The position numbers were made by a program, and so were the translations under genes. From NCBI GenBank assembly GCA_023653785.1, contig JAMKCH010035290.1, forward strand, positions 16,087 to 80,086: a stretch of 64,000 nucleotides of DNA, written 5' to 3'. The notes below the pieces were generated by a model, which searched no databases, was not told the DNA's origin, and was given only the letters and a program-made list of their open reading frames with translations. This DNA comes from Ophioderma brevispina. Lineage: Eukaryota > Echinodermata > Ophiuroidea > Amphilepidida > Ophiodermatidae. Below are positions 13,391 to 26,235 of this stretch, piece after piece (position 1 is the stretch's first letter; each line of letters begins with the position of its first letter).

Positions 13391-14495
13391 CCGTGTGTCC
13401 CAACACTTGATGACAGGCGCCATAAGTTTTGAACAAAAGCACGTGACTACTAATTCTTTGTTGTATGGTAGGATGAAACCGTTAGCTAATGTCCCTGAAA
13501 AATTCATAAAGGTAGAGTCAATATGTTTTAAGATATGACCCCAGAAGTAACCTGCAGGACCCATTTAACCAAATTGAGGCGCTATTCACTACAAATACGG
13601 CACTGTACGTTTTGCGCACAGAACCACCAATATGAATCTTTGAGTCCAACCACCATTTTCCTTTTTTTAAAGACAGGTACTGCAACAGATTTTAACATAT
13701 GGATGTTTCCATTTTCGTTTTTTTAAAGACAGGTACTGCAACAGATATTAATGTTTCAATTGGTAATAACAGCTAATAAACGTGCATTTTAACACACTTA
13801 AAAGATGGAATTAGGAATGTATGACCAACAAACTATTCGTATTGTCCAAATTAGACAGCATTGGATTAGAGTTATAATCATTCATTATCATTTTGTGACG
13901 GCACACAATAAGTTATCTTAACCCAAAATTTAATGACAGACTGAATATACTGATATTGTTATTGAGTTTTGTGTTGAAAACCTATGTTTTACTTTCATAA
14001 AGTTGAGAATGTAACATTATTTTCAGTAACAAGCAAGTTCCAGCCCAACGCGTTTATAATTTTATGTAATGTGGAGTTTGTCTATGTCAAAGTTTTATAT
14101 CGCCTTGAAACGTATTTTATCACCAATAAATTAATGCTTTATCATTATCACTTAAATAATAATTATGTAAATGCAGTTATTTGATCCAGTAGAAGTTGTT
14201 CTGCAAGAAATGTGGGCAAGTAAATGTTGATTGCAATCAATATTGTATTTGCCATTGATCTTCATTACCAGTCTTGTGGTTACCAGCTCCTCATTTTTGT
14301 AAAATGGGTCCTGCGGGTTACTTGATTGTTGGGGTCATATCGTAAAAACTATTGACTCTATCACCATGAATTTTTTCAGGAACGTTAGCTAACAATGCTA
14401 TCTTACACTACCATAAAGAACAAGTAATTATGTGTTTTTTGTTCAAAACTTATTGCGGCTGACACCAAGTGTTGCGTTTTTTTGGGGACACACTG
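13391..14495. mobile_element. Mariner-like non-autonomous element, copy 2
   Basis: The element starts CCGTGTGTCCCAACACTTG after TA at 13389-13390 and ends with GGGGACACACTG before TA at 14496-14497. The terminal inverted repeats extend through the gap-tolerant subterminal region for roughly 200 bp each side (CATAAGTTTTGAAC on the left, its mirror on the right). No transposase frame is seen. TA duplication and a GTGTCCC-type end fit the Tc1/mariner superfamily. Confidence 0.75.
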
Positions 14496-14876
14496 TATAT
14501 AGACATGGGACCATGTTTTGTGGTTTGTGTCTGTATTGCTGTCATATATTTGGATTCGTGTGTGTGTGAGTTGATATAATGAAAAGGCTTTGTTGTCGTC
14601 ATCTAATGGGAACAGTCATCTTAAAGCGCGCCGCCGTTACGTATACTATACGTAACGGTATCGCACTTTGGGTTTTCGTGGAGGGAAATAAACATAAAAT
14701 TCCATGAATTTCAAGCCGCCGGGTGATTTCAAACACTGTCCGTTCGCGTACTGTTAATTTTTCTAACTTGATTGCTGTTCCAACATTAAGTTCTCGTATT
14801 GCAACTGCCTTGTCTACAGATATGTGTCGGGATAGCATAGGCACGCTGACAGTGTTTGTCATCCAAGATCAATCTA

Positions 14877-15969
14877 CCGTGTGTCCCAAAAAAACGCAAC
14901 ACTTGGTGGCAGGCGCCATAAGTTTTGAACAAACAGCACGTGGACTACTTATTGTTTGTTGTAAGGTAAGACGGTGCGTTTAGCTAATATCCCTGACAAT
15001 TTATAAGGTAAAATCAATATTTTTTAAGATATGACCCCAAAAATCAAGTAACCTTCAGGACCCATTAACCACATTGAGGTTGCTATTAAACTACAATACG
15101 GATTGTAATGTTTTTTTGCGCCCAAACCACGAATATGAAGTCCAACCACATTTTCCGCCTTTTTAAAAGACAGGTGCTGCAACAAAATATGTAACATAGG
15201 AACGTTTCCATTGGTAATAAAAGTTAAAACATGCACTTTAACACACTTAAAAGATCGATTAGGAATGTATGATCAACAAACTCTTCGCATTGTCCAATAA
15301 GACTGCATTGGATTAGAGCAATCATTCATCTCATTTTGGTGATGGCACCACAGCGTTAATCTTAACCCAAAATTTAATGACATAATCTACGAAATATACT
15401 GAATATATAATGAATATACTGATATTGTTTTATTGAGTTTGATAAATTTCATAAATTTGAGAATTTAACATTTTCAGTAACGAGCAAGTTGCAGCCCAAC
15501 GCATTTATCATTTTCTGTGATTTGATTTTGTCTCATGGACTTAGTCATAGTTTTTATATCTTCTTGAAACATATTGTATCCACCATGAATTAATGTTTTC
15601 ATTATTAATCATGAAAATAGAGACTTATGAATAATTTCAGTCATTTTGACCCGTTAGAAGTTGTTCTGCGAGAAATTTTGGCAAATAAAGTGTTTGATTG
15701 CAAGTCACGATTGTAATGTATTTGCCATTCTGTCTTCATTGCCCGTCTTGTGGTTAACCAGCTCCTCATTTTTTGAAAATGGGTTCTGTAGGTTACTTGA
15801 CTGTTGGGGTCATATCTTACAAAAAACTATCGACATCTACCTTTATGAACTTTTCAGGATATTAGCCTAACAGTCCCATCTTACCATACACCCACGAATA
15901 AGTAGTCTCGTGCTTTTGTTCAAACTATGGCGCCTGCCCTCAAATGTTGCGTTTTTTTGGGACACACGG
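14877..15969. mobile_element. Mariner-like non-autonomous element, copy 3 (best ends)
   Basis: The termini CCGTGTGTCCCAAAAAAACG and its mirror image are nearly perfect and are flanked by TA (14875-14876 and 15970-15971). The inverted repeats continue inward for about 200 bp with about 75-80 percent agreement by eye. The element is 1,093 bp, like copy 2, from which it is separated by only about 380 bp. It has no coding capacity. Confidence 0.8.
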
Positions 15970-16230
15970 TAACACAGCCTTATTATTTTGATTCCGGTCC
16001 CTAGGCCCAGCTTTTGCTGATCTCAGTGTTCATACTTGGAATGCTCGGTTTCCATATCCATAAACAATTACATTGTTGTCACCATGCTATCGAGCGTATG
16101 TTGATATCATAGTTTATTAATGAAACCTGGCTTTCCAGAATTTAGCCATTGTCATAGGTGAATGTACATACCATCAAATGCTTGTTAAAATCCATCATCT
16201 AAAAATTTAAAACTTTTAAAAAAAAAAAAA

Positions 16231-16989
16231 CTTCCGTTAGTGCCCAAGGGGGGGGGGGGGTCCTAGGACCCAACTAGATAACCACTTTCCCGTTGGGAGT
16301 TGATCATGACATTAAACACAATAAATGGGGGTCATGTCAGAACCACATACCCACAATAAAAATGAAAATCCGAACTTTCACCTATGACTTAACAGCCATT
16401 GGTTCGCACATTTCATCCTCAGCACTCAATATAGGTTTTGAACAAAATAATTCATTATTCTAACTCTAGAATAACCAATTCAAAATCATGTGTAAAATAT
16501 AGCCAAATTTTCCATCTTGTATTTTTCCTCAGAACTTGTTTCAAAATCACCTAGTTATCCCATAGACTTACCCAGTTCTAAGCAGGCACAGTCATGCCAA
16601 AATTAAAATTCGATGCTAATCAGCATATAAAAGGTTATTTGATTTAAGTATTATAATTTAATAATTATTGCCTCCTAGGTATCATATTTCTAAGCAATAA
16701 AGCCCAAGATTTAATTACTTTAATTTTTTTAATTAGTAAAATATCTTGATTTTTTTCACTTCCGTTAGTGCCCACAGGGGGGGAGGGGGGGGGGGGGTCC
16801 TAGGGACCCAACCTAATTATTCGAAGTACATCCGTGGGCGGATTTCATTTTTTTTATCAGGAGAACCGTAATTCATAATCAGACCATCTATCAAAAAAAT
16901 CCTTGAAAATGTGATTGCGTAACGAGAATCGCAAAAAAATAATGTTGGGTACTATGGCCCCCCCCCCCCCCTTTGGCACTTAAGTGTTA
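16231..16989. mobile_element. Family F copy 2, with a second start inside
   Basis: The start CTTCCGTTAGTGCCCAAGGG with a poly-G run and GTCCTAGGACCCAAC is mirrored at 16945-16989 (GTTGGGTACTATGGCCCC, poly-C, GGCACTTAAGTG). A second start of the same type occurs at 16753. This makes either a composite or a short 237 bp copy next to a truncated one. Confidence 0.5.
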
Positions 16990-17379
16990 TTCCTTGCATG
17001 TATATTGGTGGTGTTGGTGTTTAGTTTATAAAAAAAAAAAACGCTGTAATTTGAACGTTCCCTACTGATCTTGAAATATCTACTTTTGAATGGTTATTCC
17101 GTGTCCAACAAAAACTAAGGGGGTGGGGTTTCCCGGATTTGTTTGGCGGTGTATCGACCATCCTCCCTCTGCTACCAATGGGGCCTTAACTGCTTCCAGT
17201 TTTTGACTGAGTTTGAGCAATTTCTTTATGACATTTGGTAACTTACTCCTGGCCAATTGGTCATTCTGATGACTTTATTTTTCATGTTGATAATCCCTGG
17301 ACTTGCTTTCCTTGGTATAATAGTAAGTCCACCTGCAGGATATGCGGGTTTGGAGGCGCCTGAGCGTCGATGGAGCAAA

Positions 17380-17551
17380 TCCTTTTTCGCGTGTTTTTGA
17401 CCAAAATGTTTTGGCCTCACATTTGCAGCCCAAATAATATATTTTAATTTTTATTGCTGATTTTGTATTGTCTCTATGACCTTAGTGTGGGGTCCCATGG
17501 ATCCCGCCGCCGGCACTAGCGGGAGTGAAAACCCTTGGGCACTTTACGTGT
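17380..17551. mobile_element. Family F end fragment
   Basis: The sequence matches the right third of the 41.6 kb copy: AAATGTTTTGGCC, TTTGCAGCCCAAATAA, GGTCCCATGG, GGGAGTGAAAACCC, and the end GGGCACTTTACGTG followed by TTAA. No matching left end was found. Confidence 0.45.
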
Positions 17552-17876
17552 TAAGGAAAATGCCTTTGAAAATAGCAATCAAATGTACGTACAGACAGGT
17601 GATCCGTGTATTTTCGGAAGTAACACAAACGTCCATCATTAGACAATAATCTTCTGTGCACCCTTCATCTTTTGAAGAAGACAAAACGAGACCGGAGAAA
17701 AAAAAAGAATTAGAATGTACAGACTGAAGCAGATAGAAGGAAAGAAAGAAAGACGATTGCATTGCATTTGACAATGACCTGTTAATCTCACGCAATTTCC
17801 TTCATGATAGGGTAGCGTTCCAATAAATACACCACAAACAGTTGTTCCTGTTACGACCTAGATTGTCCTATGATCA

Positions 17877-18060
17877 CTATGAGCTAGTTACTCTCAATTC
17901 CCTTGGCTCAGTTCAGTACCTCCATTCACCAGTGTATTTAGAAAATACACCCCTGGTATTTGAGTATGATATATGAAACCCAGATCACACAAGGTCAGTT
18001 CATGTCAATGTATGTACAAGTACAACACACTGAACTGTGTTCTTGGTGGATGAGCATATT
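17877..18060. repeat. Dispersed repeat C, copy 1
   Basis: A unit of about 190 bp begins CTATGAGCTAGTTACTCTCA and contains CATTCACCAGTGTATTTAG, GAAAATACACCCC and GAACTGTGTTC, ending GGATGAGCATATTG. Four other copies occur in the window in the same orientation. It has no tRNA-like head and no terminal inverted repeat, so its class is unknown. Confidence 0.65.
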
Positions 18061-18901
18061 GTAACTCACAGTGGATGTAGCGTTCCTGTTCATCTGTCTA
18101 TTCTCATCTCTATTGTGTAATGCACGCATTATTTATTTCATTACTTTTAAAACCCCTGTGACTGCTGCACAGCTTAGCTATCACTGCATGAAAATCCTTG
18201 CGCATAAACTCCTCAAAAGTGCTGTCCTTCGCTAACTCCTCAAACGAGTTGAAATCCACTCTTTTGGAGTGATTTTTACTCTTTTTGAATGGGAATTCAC
18301 TCTTTTTAAAGGACAAACCACTCATGTTGGAGTGGTTTATAGAATTTAACTCTTTTAGGGAGTGAAATTTTCATCATTTTACTTTATTTTATTCACGTTT
18401 AAAACTACAAAAAGACTTTAACACTTAAATGGAGAAGGGGGTCGTGATGAACTGTAAATTAGATTTTACCAGTTTTACGACGAACGATATATTTTTTCAG
18501 ACTCGTGTTTCTTGTATTGTCTAACTTTTGGATACATAAAAAAAATCCATCACCCCGTGTAATTAAAAAAAATAGTGTGGGTCCCTAGAAACTACACCCC
18601 ACCACCACCAAAGGGGGGGGGGGAGTCAGTGAAAAACATTAAATCCAGCAATCACAAATATTTTCCTGTGTAAATATTTACATATTAATGTAATTAAACA
18701 AAAACTAACATAAAATTCATTTAACAACTTTTTTATTCAATGCGTATAATGTTGTGGAAATATTGCCGTGTCCTCTTTGCTCTCAATTCAAAAGCCATTT
18801 TTGGCACTAATTTCTAGGTTACTTTGTGGAATCCAAATTTTTATCGGTTAGTTATTTCCTTTTTTTTTCCTTATGACCCTACACATCCAGTACAACTTCA
18901 C

Positions 18902-19118
18902 CTTTAATTAGCTCGGAACTTGTAGCAACTTTGAGCGAAGAATCGCCCAAGTAGCGACCAGAAGAAACTCGAGCGTCAAACCACTGTTTCACTTCTCGAC
19001 TAGTCATTGTAGAAGTTAAATCAACCGATACTTCATATTCAACACCAATACTTCCCTCAAAAAATGACTTCACTTCAACTGAGAGAAACCCATTTATGTC
19101 AGCGAAGATCTGTAGGAG
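18902..19118 (-). CDS. Exon: SEA domain, second part with GSIGV site
   Basis: This 217 nt exon enters in phase 0 after acceptor tatacag and leaves in phase 1 at AAAG before GTGAAG. It encodes LLQIFADINGFLSVEVKSF, FEGSIGVEYEVSVDL, then a helix (SREVKQWFDARV) and the ending SSELIK. GSIGV is in the position of the SEA autoproteolysis motif (G-S-V-V-V type), so cleavage between G and S is plausible and would leave two non-covalently associated chains. Reading past the donor would add eight codons to a stop, which is less likely because the donor phase fits the membrane exon exactly. Confidence 0.82.
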
Positions 19119-21826
19119 CTGTATAATTGGGATTTAATCAACAAAAATATAGATGAGTTGACATGTGACGTCAACGCCTGGCAACGAACAAAGCACTGCC
19201 CGACAGTATGCATGAGCATCTGCAGGGCTTGTGCTTTTAAAATTCGCGCTCAATCAGGCGTGATAAGCCTATTGAATGCTGTAACTGTATGGGCATATTC
19301 TTCGCACCTCTGACATGTCAGTAGACCAGGTGCTAACTTGTGTTTGTAAACATTGATGTCACCTCATCTATACATGTACAAAAAAAATCTTTTGTGTGCA
19401 CTAGACTCTTTAGACATAAAGAGCATTGTTATAGAGCCTCCATTTTCTGATTAAAGATATTGGTTTGATTTTCTCAATTTTATTTGAGAAGGGATTTTTC
19501 GCGGGAGAAGTACTTTGTTTATGATAAAAAGAGAGTAGGGAATTCCCCTAGTGCTATGTTGAGATATGCACCTGTTGTTTATAACTAGATAGATTGCACA
19601 AGAGGTGAACTGAGATGTAAACTGAGTCAACTTGTTTATGCTTTGAGATCAAAACATGTTGAAAATAGGTAATTCCCCACGAAGTTATAAATGTGAAATG
19701 ATGCAATTCAGATGATGTCATTTTGTGAAATCTGATTTGACAGTGCTAGGTTATGTTTATTCATGATGCTGATCATGATGTAATGATTATTGTTAGAAAG
19801 GGGAATCTAGCTGTGAGAAGTTAATTACTTGTGACTGAAAGACTCAGAGGCGAGCAGTTGTAATCAGGAGCTATACAGTATAGTTATAGCTGGTTTTAAT
19901 CTACAATAATGGTGTGGATTTGTGCTCTACATAGTGCCAGGATTTATAATACTTTGGAGACCGCCGGAGCTTGAAAGCTATAAAACTGTTTGCTGTCGTC
20001 TTTTTAAGCCAGAAAAGCTTCAGTTTTGGAGTCAAGGAGGGGTTCTAATTTGTGGTCCTATATGAGGACGTTAGCGACAGACTGATGGTGGTATAATACC
20101 TGGATTTTATTATTGTGGAACATTATAGTAGATTTCAAAATAAGTGAGACCTCATTAAAAGTTTTAGGTCTGTCCATTCACCGTGAGAGGTAAGAGGAAT
20201 TATTTTAGTGGCCACAGGTAGAAAAGCTTATGGTACTCATACAATGTATAGTAATGTAGCTAGTAACTAAATGTTGACATAAATACATTGTTTCACATCT
20301 AAGATAGCTTGAATGTTTCATTTGAAGTATCATGATGAAAACACCAGCAAATATTTCATTAAATGTGTTATTTTAATATAACTTACCTTTGACACTACAA
20401 AATATTCTTTATAACAGTACCGGAGAAATAATGCATTCTTATATCAATGCACACATAACATAAATAATTTTTATTTTGCCCTAAAAGTGGGCCAACTGGA
20501 ATAAGAGATTAGCACAAAGCGGATTTGACACGTCCTTCTATCATTAACATACCATTGTGGAACTGAATGCATCATGTTCTAGTAAGCCGATTCTGTAAAG
20601 TAGTTTTGTACCATGGACACAATATGTTTTGTGATGGCAACAGAGGCCTAGTCTCTACATGGCCGGGGATTGAACCATCACCCCTATGGTTTTATGTATG
20701 GAGTCTCACGTAATTTGAGATCTACTATAGTGTCGCCGAGGGAAAGCCCCGTCGTCTTGAACTGCTGGACAAGGTTGCCTTCGGGTCTCAGAGGATTCGC
20801 ATGGAATGTACCATGGATATTTATGTGAGTGAACTTGTGCGCTGTCATTTTGGGGTCTTCGCTGTGAGGTCATATCATCATTGAACTGCAACGCTTTCAA
20901 CACAGGACACTAGAGAACTCTTAAGTATTAATTTTAATATATGTAATATTGTTTTTGGACATGCCAAATTCTTGAACCGGGCCAATTGAAAAACATTAAA
21001 TCTGTGTTATATTATAAAATTCAGATTACTTGTGCACAAGGCTCATTTATTTGTGTTGAACGGTTTTCTGACCTGTGACGCCTACGAGACGTCATAACAG
21101 AATCTTAAAATTCACATAATATTATGAAGTTAAAGTTTATAATAAATTGTTGTCTAGAATTTGGACTCTCCAAAACATAACTGCACTATTCATAATTATT
21201 ACAATAATGGCATACTTCTTAATCAAACAGATATCGCTCTTGGGATGATTATAATGTCCAAAACTCAATGGTATTTTGTGATCCATAGCCTCGTCCCCCG
21301 ACCTACCAAATAAAGTTTAGATTTTTATACCGTATATTCTAAACCGTTGCATAAGCAGAGCACGTGTGTCTAATGTTAGAACATGTGTGTCTATGACAGA
21401 GCACGTGTGTCTAATGTCAGAGCATGTGTCTATAATGTAAGAGCATGTGTGTCTAATGTCTGAGCATGTGTGTCTAATGTCAGAGCATGTGTGTCTAATG
21501 TACTCTGGAAGAAATTCGTAATGTTGAAGTTTCTGTCCGTAAACGGGCAGAAATTACAGCACAGTGAAACACCGTCATACGAACATTTTCTCAAACCATT
21601 AATCATAAGGTCGTATCCTATCATCCTAATACCAAATCTGCTTTTCTTTTATTTGATTCTAAAAATACCAATATGGAATTAGGTTCTTTCTTCGCGCCTA
21701 CTTATATGTGTTATTTTAGAGCAGTTCCTCGGAGTTGAGCATTTGATTATTAAAATCCAAAGTCTGTTGTTAGTCTAGTCTCCATTTGTCAATGTGTCTT
21801 GCAATGTGCAAAGGACAAACACTTAC
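19119..21826 (-). other. Intron within the SEA domain
   Basis: This phase 0 intron of 2.7 kb contains the 21 bp array at 21.4 kb. The rest is AT-rich without recognised genes or elements. Confidence 0.6.
21358..21501. repeat. 21 bp tandem array, about seven units
   Basis: The unit is GAGCATGTGTGTCTAATGTCA with variants. Two units have CACGTG (an E-box) where the others have CATGTG. The array sits in an intron 325 bp from the first SEA exon. Confidence 0.75.
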
Positions 21827-21954
21827 TATTTCTTCCAGTCTTGTTTTCCATTCTACATGCGTCGTGGATGTGGTATCAAGTAGCTCTTCATTAAATGCCA
21901 CGGCTCTTCCTTCATACTCAACGAAGGTGAATTGACCAGTAAAGTCACGTGAAG
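21827..21954 (-). CDS. Exon: SEA domain, first part
   Basis: This 128 nt exon enters in phase 1 and leaves in phase 0. It encodes SRDFTGQFTFVEYEGRAVAF, then NEELLDTTSTTHVEWKTRL and EEI, the beta-strand and first helix of a SEA domain (pattern F-x-N-x-E-L-L-D-T-T-S). The donor is AAATA before GTAAGT. The acceptor (ataacgaag) has a weak pyrimidine tract. The change from phase 1 to phase 0 agrees with the next exon. Confidence 0.78.
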
Positions 21955-22656
21955 CTTCGTTATTGATATAATAAAAAATAGGTTACTTGTTTCGGAAATT
22001 CGGACCGTAATCTTTCCTAGACTAGACATGAAAATTACTGGTAATTACGATACCAATCACCTATTGTAAGGCATGATCATCAATGGATGATATTCTACCT
22101 ACTGGTTATAGATGGGACAAAATTAGAGTCGGTGAAAATGGAACAAAATGCCATGTTGGAAGTACAGAGCAAGCCACAAAAGGACACCCCCCCCCCAAAA
22201 AAAAAAAAAAAAGTTTGTATCAGCTTCCCGCGTGCATAGCTTTTAAAATTTAAATTTTTTGTTTAAATTTAGGGGATAATCAATACTTTTTTTTACACAA
22301 ATGTGTCTCAAAATTTTGCGACAAATAAAAAAAATAAAAAGTGGAAATTTTGCTTTTTTTAAGTTTTTTAACTTTTTTAATTTTGTGAAGTTTGTTTTAT
22401 GCCTTGGAAAGCAAGGAAGAGGAGTACATTGGAGTGGAACATATTTGTAAATTTCCAAAAAGCACCATGGCGTAAGTTACAAAAATTCGCATAGCGGTCA
22501 AAGCTTCGTTTTGGAAAAAAAAATACACAGCACATAGCTTTTTCGCCAAAAAAAAAAACGAACGAAAACGAACGAAACTAGAAAGTCTTTTGGGGGGCCT
22601 GGGGCTATTAATTATTTAGAGAATAAAAGTTTTTTTTTGGCCATCCTAGATGGCGT

Positions 22657-23166
22657 CTAATGGATGCGGAATCTAGTATTTTGAGAGGTGGATTTCGGTG
22701 AGTGGCCTAAGCTACCATTGTATCCTGTACGGAAGAAAGAAAACCGTGAGTTGACCTGTCGACGAGGCAATTGGGTACAAGACTGATACAGTGTGAAACA
22801 AATGGCCCGCTTACAGCACTCAATGGAGAACCATGGCGAGGATGGAGGTAGACACTCAGTCACACGGATACTATATTTCATGACCACCGGCATCATAATT
22901 CTGATTCTTATGTTGAGAATTGGTGTAATTTTTGCCTTTTTATCGACATAATTATATTCTACATCATTATTTGTATTCATTTTTAAATGATTGCCACCCT
23001 TCTTGAGAACATATTGCAATTCAAGGTGCCCAAAAGTCAATGTTGGTGATCGGCAGCGCGCTTTTTGAAACATTGCATTTTCGCACGAAAGCGCATACCA
23101 TGACGCAGAATGCCATTGACGAGTGTCCAAGTATTTGACCTGCACCGCGTTAGTTGCTGCACGCAT
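22657..23166 (-). other. Unassigned 169-codon open frame
   Basis: The longest minus-strand frame outside the Calx-beta exons. The predicted protein starts MRAATNAVQVKYLDTRQW, is basic and rich in Ser, Arg and Cys, and shows no domain I recognise. It has no splice sites in agreement with the receptor gene, and lies within the intron between the calcium-binding EGF and SEA exons. It is most likely part of an unrecognised repeat. Confidence 0.2.
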
Positions 23167-24079
23167 TGTCCATCTATTATCATTAATGGATGGGCGGAGC
23201 TTAGCTTATATCTAAAACCAATCAATTCCTTGTTACGTGATTAAACCACGCCCATGAATAAGATTACTATTTGAACTATTTAATACACCATAAAATTAAA
23301 ATCGTTCACACACGTGGGTTCTTTGTTTTTCAATGGACACAAATGTCGCCATAATAAGAACCCTTCGTATATCATTGGTCATGTTGACAATGTCAAAAAA
23401 CGCATACATGTTGTAGAACTTACTGTTCCGTTTGAATTTGAACATTGAAAAAGCTCACACTCTTAAGACCGAAAGGTATACCTCTCTATTGTCGGATATC
23501 AACGCAAGGGGTTACCAGGGTGAGGCTAATTGTGTCGAAATTGGCTCACGGGAGGATTATCACCAAAGACAATTAATAAGAGGCTTAGTGCCAATATTCA
23601 AATCATTGGTCTAAAGCAAAGAAAGCTGTCAACAATGGACCGTCTAAAACCGCATCTTGTGCAGTTTTATGCACAGTGTGAACTCAAGACAATGAGCCCT
23701 CTTGGGAGGAGTGTCCCTACCTTAAGATCTAACGGGGATTGTTCAGAACTCTCCCAAGGACGACGTGTCCACTTTTTTAAAGATATAATGTCTATAAATT
23801 TTCAAGGATTTTTGCACTGGGCTAATACCATATCGTTCCTGCGGGTTTCAGGGACTTTTTTATTTTTGTTATTTTATAAGTTTTTTTTTAATTGTCTTTG
23901 AGTAATTGTTTAAAACGTTGCCTACCCGTGTATGGGAATGCGACACGTCCAGCCGTATCCTGGATTTATCTGTACGGTCTTTTTTTATTATTTTACATAA
24001 GTTGAATTAACATAAACAGCGACTAATACAAGGAAGGTTCCAGTCACTTATCGTCATATTAACCATGGTGGGGGGGGGG

Positions 24080-24625
24080 GCTACCCTAAATGAATTTACC
24101 TCCGAGTGCGCTTTTTAAAAACTGCCAAAAAACTTCCTAAAAATCAGGTAATCAGTTTCTCATCCTTTAACGTCCATTTTAAGCAAAACAAAATGTGAAG
24201 GCCACATTATGCGAGGTTAGTTAACTTTATTTTATGCCGTTTTAAAAGTCGAAGTTGGTGTGTATGTGTGCTGTGAGGGGGGTGGTGCCACTTGAGAAAA
24301 AATTAAGGGTTCTATATTTTAAAAAAATATTATGCAGGTAAGTTCTACATTTCTATTGATGTCAAACTAGTCATTTGCCATTATTAGAGCTGAAAACGAA
24401 TGTGAATGTTGAAAATCCGATATTCCTACCGTGTTTGCGCAAAAATTGGGATTTTCACTTGTTTTTTTTTGCAAATGGCAATTTTGCCGACTCGTGGAAT
24501 TTATAGCGTTATTTTGACGCTATACCAGATCTATATTCACTGTTATCAAAGTCAATAAGCATCGGGGGGGGGGGGGGTTATATGATGAATTCTCGAGGGG
24601 TGTAAAAAGTGCTTGGTTAGACGAG
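24080..24625. mobile_element. Family D copy 2 (decayed)
   Basis: The region shares the middle of copy 1: AAATATTATGCA, GCCATTATTAGAGCTGAAAA, AAATCCGATATTCC and GGCAATTTTGCCGACTC. It ends with GCTTGGTTAGACGAGGG, a diverged terminal repeat. The 5' end is not sharp. Two poly-G tracts are present. Confidence 0.55.
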
Positions 24626-25161
24626 GGTACCCTGCTACAATAGAATGTTTTTATAAACTGATCGCTGCTTGTAACGTTTAAACTTTAATCCTTTAACTCA
24701 CAGGCTACATCGCTGGTGATGTTTGCAGGCAATTGAATTGACAAGTCTTTGATACGCTGTCGAATCAAAAATAATTTTTTACTTACAAGGATACAATTTA
24801 CGGTGCTTTTGGTCGTCTTTAATAACCTATTTAATAAACTATAAATTTTTCCTTTCCCAAAAATTCAGACCCAAATATTTTTGGGCGTCGCTTCATCAAC
24901 TAATTTTAAAGTGGGAGGGAAGGGAGGGGAAATTCAAGTTATTGGAAGTATGGAATATTCGGTTGTTTAACACGGTTTTATACTGTATTATTTAATAATC
25001 CATTTTTTAATTTTTTTATTCACAATTTGGTCTTCTTGGGTACATTATATTTTCCTTTAGGGTGTGCGTCGCATACCCTGCATCCCATGGCTACAGGCCT
25101 AAACTGAAAGGCTAGTACAGACAAGGGAAAAATGATAAAATAAAATGCGTGTGCTACTTAC

Positions 25162-25293
25162 AAATACAGGTGTTGCCTGTCAACTGAGCCAACGGATCTA
25201 AACACTCACAATAATAGCCACCGAAAGTATTAGTGCATTTAAGAGTGGGGTCTGTGCAGACATCAGCATTGGGGAGGGTACATTCATCAATAT
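25162..25293 (-). CDS. Exon: calcium-binding EGF-like domain
   Basis: This 132 nt phase 1-1 exon starts DIDECTLPNADVC, the calcium-binding EGF signature, and continues to KCTNTFGGYYCEC, which contains the C-x-N-x4-Y-x-C hydroxylation consensus. The sixth cysteine is in GNTCIC. Acceptor ctctgtag and donor GTAAGTAG are good. It bridges the first EGF exon and the SEA domain. Confidence 0.9.
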
Positions 25294-25884
25294 CTACAGA
25301 GAATAATGAAAGACATAAGTCAATACAACAGCGGAAACAAATGTTTATACACGACTAACCTGACTGCTGTAAGGATCAAATTCTTGAGCGGACTATTTTC
25401 TTACGTGGCATCTGAAAAAAAATGCTTAAAATGAGGCAATTTACTCCGCGCTCATCAATTTAATTTCCCCACAGAAGTTTTGGGCACACTCAGGTAGGTG
25501 GACGTGTTCCGCCTATACAGACTGTCTCCAAATAAACTATACAATCAAACTAAAAAGTATACAAAATATAAGCTGTGCGTTTCTGTGAGATATTTTGATT
25601 TAATTTGTTAGACCAGTTCCAAGCTACACTCTCATTTTTATTCCGTCCAATTTGATGGACCCTAACCAGAGATATTGTCAATTGAACACAAAAGATAAAT
25701 TACCACTTGGGCCACTTTCACTTCAAAGCTCAAGAAACTAAAGGTATAAGGCATGTAGCACCATTGTGATATTAGACTGTTTTTAAACAAAAGACTATTT
25801 TACAGATCAGTGTTAATGTATTATCACGCATTGAACTAATCAATATTTTATATTTCAAATAGTGAAAGCGCCAGAAACTATGCT

Positions 25885-26235
25885 GTGGGGGAATGGGGGA
25901 CTCACTCTCAGGGAGACGATAATCATGAAATTCATGTAAATTTTGGCAATTTAACTGCTGAAACTAATGGAACAGCCATAAGTCTCTGTTGGGGAGACAA
26001 ATGTGCGGACAACGCTCTAAAGTGGAGGGCCCATTTACCCCTTCCCCTATTCCCCCTGCCTCCAAGTGTCAGAAAAAGGGAGAAACATAATGAAGATACC
26101 AATGTTGAACACAGAACAAAAATGGAAAGGGTGGTTGGTGTTCAAAGGCCTCAGTTTACTTTCAACGAGGATGTTTTGATGGTTCTACCTGAAACCTGGA
26201 GTAAGGCTGAAAAAACAAGACTGTTTGGAATTTAA
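25885..26235 (+). other. Unassigned 116-codon open frame
   Basis: A plus-strand frame starting MGEWGTHSQGDDNHEIHVNF and ending with stop at 26235, followed by AATAAA (26339-26344). The composition is protein-like, but there is no recognised domain or start context. It is opposite in strand to the receptor gene and inside its intron. It could be a small nested gene, a processed fragment, or chance. Confidence 0.2.

Larger units (their letters stand above)
9502..18901 (-). other. Last intron of the receptor gene
   Basis: This 9.4 kb intron between the SEA and membrane exons contains repeat B (10.94 kb), the GGCC element (12.0 kb), mariner-like copies 2 and 3, family F copies (16.2-17.55 kb) and repeat C (17.9 kb). 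Between 18230 and 18365 are several small hairpins of CACTC/GAGTG type. No further exon was found. Confidence 0.6.

Noticed and set aside
18110..18325. 71-codon minus-strand frame with repeated FKKS motifs
   Set aside because: The repeats follow from small GAGTG/CACTC hairpins in the DNA, there are no compatible splice sites, and no domain is recognised.
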